Assembly (NCBI RefSeq): GCF_035046485.1
Contig: NC_085137.1
Coordinates: 375,162,706 to 375,226,705, forward strand
Length of the DNA: 64,000 bases
Reading direction: 5' to 3'
Source: Aedes albopictus
Lineage: Eukaryota; Arthropoda; Insecta; Diptera; Culicidae
Translations under genes and position numbers: made by a program
Notes under the pieces: model-generated
Database searches by the model: none
What the model was told of the DNA's origin: nothing
Seen by the model: the letters and a program-made list of their open reading frames with translations, nothing else
Part shown: piece after piece, positions 47,147 through 59,365 of the stretch
How positions within the stretch are numbered: position 1 is the first letter of the stretch
How the letters are laid out: each line of letters starts with the position of its first letter

Positions 47147-48425
47147 CAGTATGCGGCAGGAAAAAATGCGAAAGTGTTTTTCAACTTCAAACCTCGTTTT
47201 CGTACATTTGACATCAACCAATCTATGTTTCAACGTTCCATGATCTATAATAGGCTAGTTTTCTGAAAAGTTAATTAAAAACACTAGTTTACAGCATTTT
47301 TGAACTCGGTAAGCTGATGATCATTTTTGGTGTAGAATCATGCCCTGAGTTCGAAAACGCGAAGGAAAAAAAATACAGTAGAGCGGAAAATTTTTCGACT
47401 TTCCATACAACGTTGATGATTTGAAATCGATTTTTGTTCTATTTTTAAGCAAAGTTGCTCACTTCAAACATCTCATTCTTCGTAATCAATGCTCCGATTG
47501 AGCTGAAATTTTTACTGTAACTCGCCTACATATGATATGTCAAATAAACGTCGAGAAAGAATTTTTAAGTTGGCTTTTTCTTATTAAAAAAAATACATTT
47601 CTTCAAAAAATTTTGGGAATTTTGCTAAAATTTAAGAAGATCGTCCCCAAAACTCGCCAATATCTTAAATTTCATCAATCTGACGCAAAACCTGTTTTCA
47701 GATGATCGAATGGTATTGTATTCAGCTTTTAATTTATGGAAAAAGATTTAAAATTGGTTGCACAAAACGCAATATATTTGAATTTTAGTAAATTACATAT
47801 TTTGAAAAGTTACAAAATTTGATTTTGAGGTAAAACTCAAAAACTGTTCTACTTTAAATTTTTTGAATGTCGGTTTCGAAATCAGCACTAAATTGTGCTT
47901 AAAAAAATTTTGGTCGTTGACAGAAGTTCACGACTTTCGTTTTATTTTGTAAACTTGTGAAATTTTCCCATTTTGGTCACTAGCCCTTACAAGGCGGCGC
48001 CTGAAGCTGAAGACAATCAGAATTTTCAAACCGCAGAAAAGCACACAGGTCGTTAAATTGCGTATCTGATAAAACAAAATTTTAAATTTTCTCTACAATA
48101 TCATCAAATATATGTACTTATTTCATCTAGTATGTGAAACTACATGGCTCTGGATCAGTGTCGTCTGGTTGTTCATCGAATTTAAGTTAAATTTGTTACT
48201 GTTATAGTCATTTTGTTTAATGACCATTGGGCGCGCAGTTTATTGATACCCGCTTATTAGGCTTACATTATCACATGTTAAACATCAAATATGTTCATTT
48301 TTATTTTTCAGTGCTAGAATATAGACATTGACTGATACACTGTCATGAAAAAATAGTCATATATATCCCATATTTAGCGTGTACTAGTGCCTTGAACTTT
48401 TCGCATTTTTTCCTGCCGCACCCTG
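47147..48425. mobile_element. TIR element B1 inserted in the (TAGAC)n array
   Basis: CAGTATGCGGCAGGAAAAAA at 47147 and the complement of CAGGGTGCGGCAGGAAAAAA ending at 48425. TA is at 47145-47146 and 48426-48427, and pentamer array lies on both sides. It carries E2. A related copy in inverse orientation, B2, lies at 59366-60794. No transposase is visible. TA duplication and CAG ends suggest the Tc1/mariner group. Confidence 0.92.
47282..47963. mobile_element. TIR element E2 inside B1
   Basis: CACTAGTTTACAGC to GTAAACTTGTG, inverse copy of E1. The corresponding point in B2 (near 60660) reads straight through an A-rich run, so the insertion is proven. The A-run hides any duplication. Confidence 0.85.
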
Positions 48426-51316
48426 TAGACTAGACTAGACTAGACTAGACTAGACTAGACTAGACTAGACTAGACTAGACTAGACTAGACTAGACTAGAC
48501 TAGACTAGACTAGACTAGACTAGACTAGACTAGACTAGACTAGACTAGACTAGACTAGACTAGACTAGACTAGACTAGACTAGACTAGACTAGACTAGAC
48601 TAGACTAGACTAGACTAGACTAGACTAGACTAGACTAGACTAGACTAGACTAGACTAGACTAGACTAGACTAGACTAGACTAGACTAGACTAGACTAGAC
48701 TAGACTAGACTAGACTAGACTAGACTAGACTAGACTAGACTAGACTAGACTAGACTAGACTAGACTAGACTAGACTAGACTAGACTAGACTAGACTAGAC
48801 TAGACTAGACTAGACTAGACTAGACTAGACTAGACTAGACTAGACTAGACTAGACTAGACTAGACTAGACTAGACTAGACTAGACTAGACTAGACTAGAC
48901 TAGACTAGACTAGACTAGACTAGACTAGACTAGACTAGACTAGACTAGACTAGACTAGACTAGACTAGACTAGACTAGACTAGACTAGACTAGACTAGAC
49001 TAGACTAGACTAGACTAGACTAGACTAGACTAGACTAGACTAGACTAGACTAGACTAGACTAGACTAGACTAGACTAGACTAGACTAGACTAGACTAGAC
49101 TAGACTAGACTAGACTAGACTAGACTAGACTAGACTAGACTAGACTAGACTAGACTAGACTAGACTAGACTAGACTAGACTAGACTAGACTAGACTAGAC
49201 TAGACTAGACTAGACTAGACTAGACTAGACTAGACTAGACTAGACTAGACTAGACTAGACTAGACTAGACTAGACTAGACTAGACTAGACTAGACTAGAC
49301 TAGACTAGACTAGACTAGACTAGACTAGACTAGACTAGACTAGACTAGACTAGACTAGACTAGACTAGACTAGACTAGACTAGACTAGACTAGACTAGAC
49401 TAGACTAGACTAGACTAGACTAGACTAGACTAGACTAGACTAGACTAGACTAGACTAGACTAGACTAGACTAGACTAGACTAGACTAGACTAGACTAGAC
49501 TAGACTAGACTAGACTAGACTAGACTAGACTAGACTAGACTAGACTAGACTAGACTAGACTAGACTAGACTAGACTAGACTAGACTAGACTAGACTAGAC
49601 TAGACTAGACTAGACTAGACTAGACTAGACTAGACTAGACTAGACTAGACTAGACTAGACTAGACTAGACTAGACTAGACTAGACTAGACTAGACTAGAC
49701 TAGACTAGACTAGACTAGACTAGACTAGACTAGACTAGACTAGACTAGACTAGACTAGACTAGACTAGACTAGACTAGACTAGACTAGACTAGACTAGAC
49801 TAGACTAGACTAGACTAGACTAGACTAGACTAGACTAGACTAGACTAGACTAGACTAGACTAGACTAGACTAGACTAGACTAGACTAGACTAGACTAGAC
49901 TAGACTAGACTAGACTAGACTAGACTAGACTAGACTAGACTAGACTAGACTAGACTAGACTAGACTAGACTAGACTAGACTAGACTAGACTAGACTAGAC
50001 TAGACTAGACTAGACTAGACTAGACTAGACTAGACTAGACTAGACTAGACTAGACTAGACTAGACTAGACTAGACTAGACTAGACTAGACTAGACTAGAC
50101 TAGACTAGACTAGACTAGACTAGACTAGACTAGACTAGACTAGACTAGACTAGACTAGACTAGACTAGACTAGACTAGACTAGACTAGACTAGACTAGAC
50201 TAGACTAGACTAGACTAGACTAGACTAGACTAGACTAGACTAGACTAGACTAGACTAGACTAGACTAGACTAGACTAGACTAGACTAGACTAGACTAGAC
50301 TAGACTAGACTAGACTAGACTAGACTAGACTAGACTAGACTAGACTAGACTAGACTAGACTAGACTAGACTAGACTAGACTAGACTAGACTAGACTAGAC
50401 TAGACTAGACTAGACTAGACTAGACTAGACTAGACTAGACTAGACTAGACTAGACTAGACTAGACTAGACTAGACTAGACTAGACTAGACTAGACTAGAC
50501 TAGACTAGACTAGACTAGACTAGACTAGACTAGACTAGACTAGACTAGACTAGACTAGACTAGACTAGACTAGACTAGACTAGACTAGACTAGACTAGAC
50601 TAGACTAGACTAGACTAGACTAGACTAGACTAGACTAGACTAGACTAGACTAGACTAGACTAGACTAGACTAGACTAGACTAGACTAGACTAGACTAGAC
50701 TAGACTAGACTAGACTAGACTAGACTAGACTAGACTAGACTAGACTAGACTAGACTAGACTAGACTAGACTAGACTAGACTAGACTAGACTAGACTAGAC
50801 TAGACTAGACTAGACTAGACTAGACTAGACTAGACTAGACTAGACTAGACTAGACTAGACTAGACTAGACTAGACTAGACTAGACTAGACTAGACTAGAC
50901 TAGACTAGACTAGACTAGACTAGACTAGACTAGACTAGACTAGACTAGACTAGACTAGACTAGACTAGACTAGACTAGACTAGACTAGACTAGACTAGAC
51001 TAGACTAGACTAGACTAGACTAGACTAGACTAGACTAGACTAGACTAGACTAGACTAGACTAGACTAGACTAGACTAGACTAGACTAGACTAGACTAGAC
51101 TAGACTAGACTAGACTAGACTAGACTAGACTAGACTAGACTAGACTAGACTAGACTAGACTAGACTAGACTAGACTAGACTAGACTAGACTAGACTAGAC
51201 TAGACTAGACTAGACTAGACTAGACTAGACTAGACTAGACTAGACTAGACTAGACTAGACTAGACTAGACTAGACTAGACTAGACTAGACTAGACTAGAC
51301 TAGACTAGACTAGACT
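48426..51316. repeat. (TAGAC)n array, right segment, ~2.9 kb
   Basis: About 578 uninterrupted copies with no base change that I can see. Because TAGAC places TAG in all three frames on both strands (it contains CTAG), no reading frame can cross it. The true length may differ from the assembly, since such arrays are often collapsed or expanded. Confidence 0.98.
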
Positions 51317-52080
51317 GATATATGGGTCATACGGTGATATGACCCGAGTGTTCGAGAGTGAAGTCGAAGAATTGAATTCGAAGAAACTCTTTTTCTACCA
51401 GAACGTCAATGTAATTCGAGAGGCTTTTGTTTCAAATATGAAGACATTTTTCTAACTTTCCTGGCCAACAAGAAAAATAAGTTTCTGGAACATCCTAGAA
51501 TATTCTATGAAGGAACCAATATATTCTAGAACACATTTCGATGGAAGGAGAAGAGTATTTCAAAACTTTCCATAATAAATTAAATGTTCGTAATCGTTTT
51601 GATTCGAATTAAAAGAAATTGCTGAAACTTTCTTGGGCGAAGAAGTTGGAGAAGAGGAACGGGAGAAATATAAAGATACGCATGTTTTCGGAATATTCTA
51701 GAACATTCTCTGATGCAGAAAATACTAAAAATGTTCGTTCGTGAATTTTCGATAAATAATGGAATGTTTAGAAGCTTTCTGTTTCTAATTCTAAACAATT
51801 AGGAACATTACTGTGAGAATCAAGAGATGAAATCGAAGATTCATAAACATTCTCGAACATTCATCGTAGCAATCAAATGAATAACATGCATGTTAAAGTA
51901 TTTTTCACAAATAATGGCATATTTAAAAACTTTCTGTTTAGAATTCGGAGAAGTTTTTGAGCCTTACATTGCAAAGAGATTAAGAAGAAGGAAATTTTGG
52001 AACACTTCAGAGGAATAAACATGGTTTCTGAATATAGTTGTAGAAAAGCAAAAAATGCATACCAACATTTTCAAGCCATC
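51317..52080. other. AT-rich DNA with clustered GAA/TTC pentamers
   Basis: Several runs fit the heat-shock-element pattern of alternating GAA and TTC every five bases: 51483-51505, 51524-51531, 51691-51708 (four perfect units, GAATATTCTAGAACATTC) and 51851-51863. No promoter or gene is visible, so this may be a degenerate repeat. Confidence 0.45.
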
Positions 52081-53018
52081 GTCATAATTCTCGGGATTGT
52101 GAAAACGTGGGGTCACACAGTGGAGCACCTAGTACATCAGAACTGATCAAAATTATTTTGACGCATTTTCGCAACCCAAATAAGTAATGAAACGTATTTC
52201 ATAGTTTTCGTATGTTTTTTATTTCGTCATTAGAGTGACCAATTTTATGATTGTAAAAGTCAAGATTTTTCAAAACTAAAATTTTTCAAAAAATCACAAC
52301 TTTTTAATCAGTTGACCGATTTTAAACTTCTTTTTTTTTTGCTTGAAAGCTGTTGAATTCTAGTTTTCAGAAAAAAATACGCTCAGAGGGCCAAAAAGTG
52401 TTTTAAGGCAAATAATATCACATCATAATATAATTATCACGATTTTTTCAAAGTGTTGCAACTTTTGAAATCGGAAACATCCGGAAGGTTTTCTCTCTGC
52501 ATTTGAAAGAGGAACAATAGTTTTATCATACACTAAAAGCAGATTTTCCGGAAACAGCCGGAAAATCAACTTATTTCATTTTGAATGTACGGTAAAGGAT
52601 TCCATCTAATATGTTTTTAATATTTTCATATATTGTATGTGAATTCAACGTCAATTTGTTTGGGTTTCAAATTAACAGAATAACAACATTAACCTTCTTT
52701 AACAAACTGCATCGTTGAATTTATTGACTATCAATTTCATTCACTTTGTATGGTCAAAACTAGCACGCGCTGTGAGTTATATCAAAGCAAACGGCTAAAC
52801 TTCAGCTTCACTTAACCTCTTCTGATAAGCGTAAACAAAACATTTGGACGTTGCTTAGCTGTCAAACGATTACACGATAACTACACTTAGCAAAAACACA
52901 ACGGAAAACCCAATTACTTCATTTTGAGTTTTTCCACTTATGATCAGGTTTTGATGTGATTTACTCCAATGTGGGTCAGCTAGTTAGAATATTAACTCCT
53001 AAAACATTAATTCTGAGA
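52081..53018. other. No gene; possible old foldback MITE remnant
   Basis: 52232-52420 starts TTAGAGTGACCAATTTTATG and shares wording with 63081-63200 (CAGTTGACCGATTTTA, CAGTTGGCCGATTTTA). It is probably an F-like MITE remnant. The remainder shows nothing. Confidence 0.35.
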
Positions 53019-53020
53019 TA

Positions 53021-54337
53021 CCGTCGATGGGGGTGACAATGGGTTCGAGGGGTGAGATTGGGTCAAAACGGAGAAACATAAAATTTGAAATAGCTCATCA
53101 ACTATCGTTAATTTATATTGAAAACTTTATATTATTTCAAAGAGGAGATGTTTTTACACGTCATAATGCAGAATAAGATGTTTTACAATAATCGTTTTTT
53201 GTTAAATTTGTGGCTAAACTTATATGATGAAACTACTAGTAAATCACACTGAAAAAAATTCTCCTTCGTAATGTTTAACACAAGTACCTAACCATAAATT
53301 TTCTTATAAGTGGTTAGCTGTAGGTATTATTTGAGTGATGTAATGAAAAAAGTGGGCTGTCATTGCTCTTTTTATTTAAAAACTCAATATTTTCGACCCT
53401 ATGTCTAAATATTAAGAATGGGGGTGAGATTGGGTCAAGCAAGTTATCGAGTGCACATAACCTTAACTAAAAATTCAACTTGTTATCCAGTCCCCATTTG
53501 ACGTTAGAGTGGTGCCATGTTCACCGTATCTTCATAAAAGCACGCTTTCTTTCAAATATATGTCGAGAAGTGTCAAGCGAGTGTATTAATACGTTTAGTG
53601 CCTAAAATCAGTTCTAACAATACACCCATGCGTTTGGACAGCTCCTCTAATCATCAACTAATCTTTAGTGTACTGAAATATCGTAAGCTCACAAAATAGA
53701 CTCAACATAATATTTGAACGACCCTCTATCTTGAGATGGAGTGATTTGCTTTTGCAATATAGAGGCCAATGATCATGTACATAAGAGTTTATAACGGAGG
53801 ATTTGGTTAAACATTTCTTATGCAGTATACTAAAACTATCATATTTTTTTTAAACACCATCTTTCAATGCGCTCCTCCCTCATTGTAATCTCTCCTCCTC
53901 TCATGGAGGTTGAAACTCTTAATGACTTAATTAACGTTATTTTATCAAATTTAGCCATTTTTTTCGGTTTTATTAGACCTTTTAGGTGGATTAATCATCT
54001 TTTAAAATTAACTGAGTTTTTATTCGTCATGATAACATTATGTTTTAAGTAGGTTTACTAGATATGATCAATAAAATTAACTTATGCTCTTAGATAGGTG
54101 ATTTCTAATACTTTGACCCATTCTCACCCCCTCTAAGGGGCGAGATTGGGTCAATTATCAATCATTTGTAGTTTAGTAAGCAATTCATATAACGTGATAC
54201 TTTCTTGCTAAACTATTATTACCACATAGGAGAGTATACATACCAAATAAAAATTTATTCCGAGTTCAATTGCATTTGTTATTTAACAAACAATCTTTGA
54301 GTATCCTTTTTTGACCCATTCTCACCCCCAACGACGG
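53021..54337. mobile_element. TIR element D, 1317 bp, TA duplication
   Basis: CCGTCGATGGGGGTGACAAT at 53021 faces ATTCTCACCCCCAACGACGG ending at 54337, with TA at 53019-53020 and 54338-54339. The motif GGGGTGAGATTGGGTCA or its complement recurs at 53050, 53420, 54117 and 54140. Ends (CCGTC...GACGG) resemble element C. The frame 53867-54052 is not transposase-like. Confidence 0.9.
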
Positions 54338-54339
54338 TA

Positions 54340-56130
54340 TGTCGAAACTGCTTTTCTGGTTTGTTTTCAGGGAGTCTTACAGAAGTTTTCCAACTCTTCA
54401 ATAAATTCCATCAGAAGTACATATCTCCAAGAGCTTCTGGGAGCGTTCTTTCAGCAGGTTTTTTTTTCTAAAACTTCGCACTGAGTTACTCTAGGATTTT
54501 TTGGAGTTTTTTCAGGAGCTCCTCAAGATGTTTCAAAATTCCTACGACAAATCAAAAACAAATCAACAACTCAAAATCCAAAAAAGTTTGTGGGAATTTT
54601 AAAATGTTCGCAGTTTGATTCGGTTGGTTTCATATTACCGTTCAGGGGGAAAATGCTGACCAAAGACCTCTGGTGAACAGGATGTCAGTAAGAAAGTTAG
54701 GTAGGCGAAGCGTCTTTCAGCACGTGGAAACGGTGAATGCATAAATGTCGCATTTACTACCATACAACTATCTGCTATACATCTAGTTTCGAAAGTTCAT
54801 CTATTAATTCCTTCAGTTAAGATAAACTGCAATTAAAAGTTTATTCCTAAGTCCGCACCATATTTAATCAATTTAGCAATAATGGTATCCAATTAATGCC
54901 GTTCATTATCCTGAAGTCTGCTTCAAGCACTTAATCGAAACTTTACCGTAACTATCACTTCACAACAGAAGCACACTACTTTTCTCACTTTCACTTTGCT
55001 GTTCCACCTTCTGGACGGAAAAGAGCAAGTCCGGGTGGCAAAATTTACACAACAACGTCAGATTAAAGCAAAACTTTTCACCAGTTCTAATCAAAACTTC
55101 GTCGCGCGGTACGAGTTCGGAAGAGTGAAAACAGACAGAGACAGCACCGCAGTACACTGTAACAACAAAGACCACCCCGATGCAAACTGGACCGGAAAGT
55201 GAACAAATCTTCATCAAAGTTGGTCCGCGTTGCTCCGAAAACGAGGGAAACCACCGCAACCGGGAAGTGACTTGAATATTTATGATTATTGTTCCATTTC
55301 GAACGTAACCTACTTTCGGAACAGGATTATTATTGGGAAGAAGGTTGAAATTTTCAAGTTGTGAATCCTTGGGATTGTGCTTGGATTGACAATGGGGTCA
55401 CGTGCGAGAAATTTGCGGTTGAACTTAGAACTGTGTGGCAAAACGTGCACTTACTTGCAACAGATGTTAATAAGGCTTGATTTGAAACTAAGGACAAATA
55501 TTACACGAAATAATTTTACCTGGGTACATTAAACGAAAAACCTGGAAACTCACGATAATTGTACCCCATTTGCCAACAAAAATAGAAACCCACTATTTGC
55601 AGAGAACTGCCGCAAAACAGAGTGCCTGCAAATATTGCGTAGGATTTTGCTAAAAGCTTTTTCCAATGATGAATTGCCTGCCAGCATATCAACCGCACTA
55701 CTGGTTTCCTTTCCGTTCGATTGAATGAAGAGAGGCAAAATGTACATAGTTTCCCAGTTTTCCCGGAACTGAAATGATGCGACATTTTATATCTCTATTT
55801 CCGAGAAATTTCCCTCTCTACCTGCCGCAGACACATTGAGTAATTTGTCGCAGAAATATAAACCCGCTGTTTTGATTCGTGATTTACCATACAAGAATAA
55901 CCCATACTAATAATCTAATAAAGTTCTTCTCCATTCGAAGGGAAGAGATGGGTAATTTGATGTCTAATTTAATAAGAAAAATTGCTTAATATTTCTTTAA
56001 TCTAATCTTCTATACTGTGTCAAAATTTTGATTAATTTCAAACATACATGTACATACCTCAAATAATTCTTCGAAAAATTTCAGAATTTTGATTACATTT
56101 TATAAATACAAAGTTTTAGAACATGACATC
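54340..56130. other. Satellite patch, then single-copy-looking DNA
   Basis: 54360-54545 has imperfect satellite-like units. 54960-55270 is GC-richer and could be a 5' exon or promoter region. Its two overlapping frames (54996-55202 plus, 55259-54960 minus) have no motif I know. 55516-55785 is likewise unassigned. Confidence 0.35.
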
Positions 56131-57552
56131 AGGGCATTTTTTTTATTACCGTACGGGATTGTGCCGAAGGGTCCCAGATTTTCATGAAACTTTTTCCACA
56201 GGCAGAGCTCATGGATATATGAATAAAAAAAATTGAGAAAAATTCTGGGTCGCCTATTATCCCGGAAACCTCAGGTGAAAATTCTTTGTTTTCCCCTGAC
56301 ACTACTTACTTTGAAAAATCATAACGAGAACGAAGCATCATAGAAACAAAGTTTTTTTTAGAAAATGAAAACAAATTTTCTCAGAAATCAAAAAAAAAAA
56401 TATAAACTGGAAGAAAATTATCCACAGTTTAGAAAATTCGTAAAGAAAAGTCGGAAAAACAATACCCGAACTCGTAGAAAAATTTCAAAAAAATATTTTT
56501 TAGCTTTAATCAGTGAAATTTTGGAAAAAAAATATGAAAAGGAAAAAGTTTTCCACAATTTTTTTCACCTTTGAGGATTGATTGATTGATTTGCCTTTAT
56601 TTAAGAGAACCTTTGAGGAAATTCATAAAGAAAAACCGGAAAAACTATGCCCGAACTCGCGGGAAATTCTCAAAAAAATATTTCATAAGTTTTGATGGCT
56701 GAAATTTTTGGAATGCACTTGTTTTTCGTTCTTGAATTATGGCCAATTATGTGAAAAATGACCATATAATATATGCGTACATTGTTATTTTTCACAAAAT
56801 TGACCATAACTCAAAGAAAAAAAGTCCATTCCAAAAATTTGATCAAAGCTTATAAAATTACCTTCTCAAAAATATATTTTTTAAATTTTCCGCGAGTTCG
56901 GGCATATGTTTTCCGGCTTTTCTTTTTGAATTTTCTCAACGGTGGAAAATTTTGTGGAAAACTTTTTTTCACTTCATATTTTTTTTTTTGATTCCTGAAA
57001 AAAAATGTTTTAATTTTTATTAAAAAACTTTTTTCTACGATGCTTCGTTCTTGAACTATAATTTTTCATTTCATTTGGACATTTTTTAACAAAATTGACC
57101 ATAAATCAAAAACGAAAAAAAGTGCATTCTAAAAATTTCAGCGATCAAAGCTTATGAAATAACCTTCTCAAAAATATTTTTTTAAATTTTCTACGAGTTC
57201 GGACATTGTTTTTCCGGCTTTTCTTTACGAACTTTCTCAACTTTGGAAAATTTTGTGGAAAACTTTTTCCAGTTCATATTTTTTGGATTTCTGAGAAAAA
57301 TTACTTTCATTTCCTAAAAAAATTGTTTTCTATGATGCTTCGTTATTGAGTTATGATTTTTCAAAGTAAGTAGCGTCAGAAGAAAACAAAGAATTTCCAC
57401 CTGAGTTTTCCGGGAAAATAGGCGACCCTGATTTTTTCTCATTTTTTTTTTGTTTATATATTCATGAGCCCAGCCTGTGGAAAAATTTTCATGAAAATCT
57501 GAGACCCTTCGGCCCAATTTGTACGATACCTAATGAAAAAAATGTCCATTAG
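56131..57552. mobile_element. Large foldback element I with repeated inner units
   Basis: Outer arms share TGCCGAAGGGTCCCAGATTT (56162) and the complement of GGCCGAAGGGTCTCAGATTT (57505), then CATGATGCTTCGTT-type and AAAGTAAGTAG-type sequence. Inside are four related units of about 250 bp in alternating sense, marked by CCCGAACTCG or CGAGTTCGG and TTTCTCAGAAATC. No coding. Confidence 0.75.
56578..56608 (-). mobile_element. 31-bp LINE tail insertion
   Basis: On the minus strand: TCTCTTAAATAAAGGCAAAT followed by (CAAT) repeats. It contains AATAAA and is flanked by the 11-bp duplication ACCTTTGAGGA (56567-56577, 56609-56619). It is an extremely 5'-truncated retrotransposition event. Confidence 0.75.
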
Positions 57553-57579
57553 TGAAATTTCGATTTACCTCAGTTTTTT

Positions 57580-57735
57580 TTTACCTTTCTCGTACACCAA
57601 AGTGTACTGAAAGGCTACATGTTCATTAAACATCAATATTTCGTTAGAAGGCCCAGATGGCCGAGGCACCTATAACTATCAACTCAGTTCGACGATTTGA
57701 GATGATGTCTGTATGTGTGTATGTATGTATGTCTG
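57580..57735. repeat. Interspersed repeat fragment with TGTATG microsatellite
   Basis: CCTTTCTCGTACACCAAAGT opens a block that I have seen in other mosquito repeats. It ends in a TGTATG/TATG run at 57710-57735. Confidence 0.45.
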
Positions 57736-57741
57736 TGCGCA

Positions 57742-57810
57742 GGCCCGGATTTAAGGGGGGGCAAAGGGGGCAAGTGCCCCGGGCCCCCCGATTAGGAGGG
57801 CCCCCCAAGA
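57742..57810. mobile_element. Solo hAT-like terminus
   Basis: CAGGCCCGGATTTAAGGGGG followed by G-rich then CCCCGGGCCCCCC resembles the end of widespread hAT elements. No partner end is found downstream. Confidence 0.5.
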
Positions 57811-57869
57811 ATCCATAAGCACTATATATTAGGTTCAACGAATCCATAATAATGCACACCAAAGACGAT

Positions 57870-58550
57870 TATATTTATTGTATGTCCTAGAGTTGTTATA
57901 ATTGTGTTCTTTAACGGTATCCAGATTGTTCATAATCTGAAATCGAAATACAAAATTTCATAAAGCATTGGAACTATTTGCAGATTGGTTTGGTGGGATT
58001 TTTTTTGGTGGGATTTTTTTTTTTGGTATGAGCTGCAGTTCTAAAGTCATAAAACTGTTTTGTCAATTTATGTTTTGGAACAAAGAAAATTTGATCTTTT
58101 AATTAAACTGAAAAACAATATTTTAATTGCTTAACAATTCAATTGTTTTGAGGCTGCTTGATTGCAGCAAATTCAGTTCTAGAGAGATATTACAGTATTC
58201 AACAATTTAGTAAAACGAAGTTTTTGTTTTATTTTGGTATACGCGATTTTTTCAAAACCCCTTGAAAGTTCTTGTTGAGATCAGAAGAAAAACTTATTTA
58301 TGTAAAAATTACTGCACAAAAGCGTCTCTAAACAGAGTGCGTTAAAAAATCTTAAACAATACTTGTACATCAGTCTGTTGATCATATGATCATATTCTGA
58401 AAACAACTAGGTAATTTTCCAATTGTTGCATTGTTGCTTTTGAGAACTGCATTGTTAAAAGTGCACTTTTTATAGGACATCGGTAATAAGTAATATTCGG
58501 CCTGAATATTTCCTACAATAATACTATATCTTTGAAAATAATGCAAAAAA
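57870..58550. other. No recognisable gene
   Basis: AT-rich, no motifs or repeat ends. Confidence 0.35.
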
Positions 58551-58551
58551 A

Positions 58552-58735
58552 AATCTATATAAATAAAAATGGAATGGTGTTTGTATGTCACGAATAGGCT
58601 CGGGAACGGGCCAACGGATCTCCACCATTCTTTCGGTGTTTCATTCGTGCAGGGCTCCTACGAACAAATATTTGGGAAAATCGACCGGGAACGCACCGAA
58701 AACGAGAAAGTTTGAAATTCCATTTTGCGGGGAAA
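58552..58735 (+). mobile_element. Helitron-like 5' end
   Basis: TCTATATAAATAAAAATGGA followed by GTCACGAATAGGCTCGGGAA and CGGGCCAACGGAT resembles the start of insect Helitrons, which begin TC and lack inverted repeats. No CTRR end with hairpin was found, so it is truncated or mis-assigned. Confidence 0.45.
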
Positions 58736-58994
58736 TGCATTCGGTTCATTGAATCCGGAGATATAACAGTTCAAAGTTGGCTATCGGATAAACATACCTT
58801 TCTCTAGAATCTTTACAACTTCGTGCAGAATAGCCCGATCTTTTCCAAATTTTGTCCACTGATACACAACTAGTTGATCCACTCACAGCGAAAATTTGAG
58901 AATATTTGATGCACTTTTAGAAAAGTTACAGCTATTTGAATATTTTTTGAGTAGGGAAAATTTTACCTGCCCCGATCATTTTGTCTATCCCCTG
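58736..58994. mobile_element. Solo right arm of an N-type MITE
   Basis: GGAGATATAACAGTTCAAAG, GAAAATTTGAGAATATTTGA and the end ATCCCCTG before TA (58995-58996) match the right arm of N1 (8290-8574) in order. The left arm is missing. Confidence 0.7.
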
Positions 58995-58996
58995 TA

Positions 58997-59210
58997 CATG
59001 CGGCATATCAAATAGCGGGCTTTTTCGATAACCTAATGATCGATTAAAAAGAAAATAGTCTCAGACCATACTTGCGACAACTGGTAGTGTTCCGGAACCA
59101 GTTCCGAATATCCTGCCGGAAGTAACCAAATGTAAAAGTGAACTAGACCCATGCATGTGACACATCAAAACGCGGCATTTTTTTTGGTAACCTGATGAAC
59201 GGTTAGGCAT
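58997..59210. repeat. Two diverged copies of an unassigned unit
   Basis: CATGCGGCATATCAAATAGC (58997) and CATGTGACACATCAAAACGC (59154) are followed in both by GGTAACCT or GATAACCT and ATGAACG or ATGATCG. Copies stand ~157 bp apart. Confidence 0.5.
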
Positions 59211-59365
59211 GGACGTAGACAGGCCCAAATATAGAGTAGGACGTTGGATGAGAAAATTTAAATTTAATCGCATCAATCCCGAACAAAGTTTTTCCAATCC
59301 TCTTTTTGCATCTAAAATTACTGCGTTAAATTTTGGGTTGACATGTTGCGTCCCCTCATTCTGTA

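Noticed and set aside
48426..51316. Telomeric repeat or CRISPR-like array
   Set aside because: The unit is TAGAC, not TTAGG, and there are no spacers. It is a simple satellite.
54960..55259. Cys-rich 99-codon minus-strand frame as a secreted or membrane protein
   Set aside because: It overlaps an equally long plus-strand frame, has no homology I recognise and no clear gene context.
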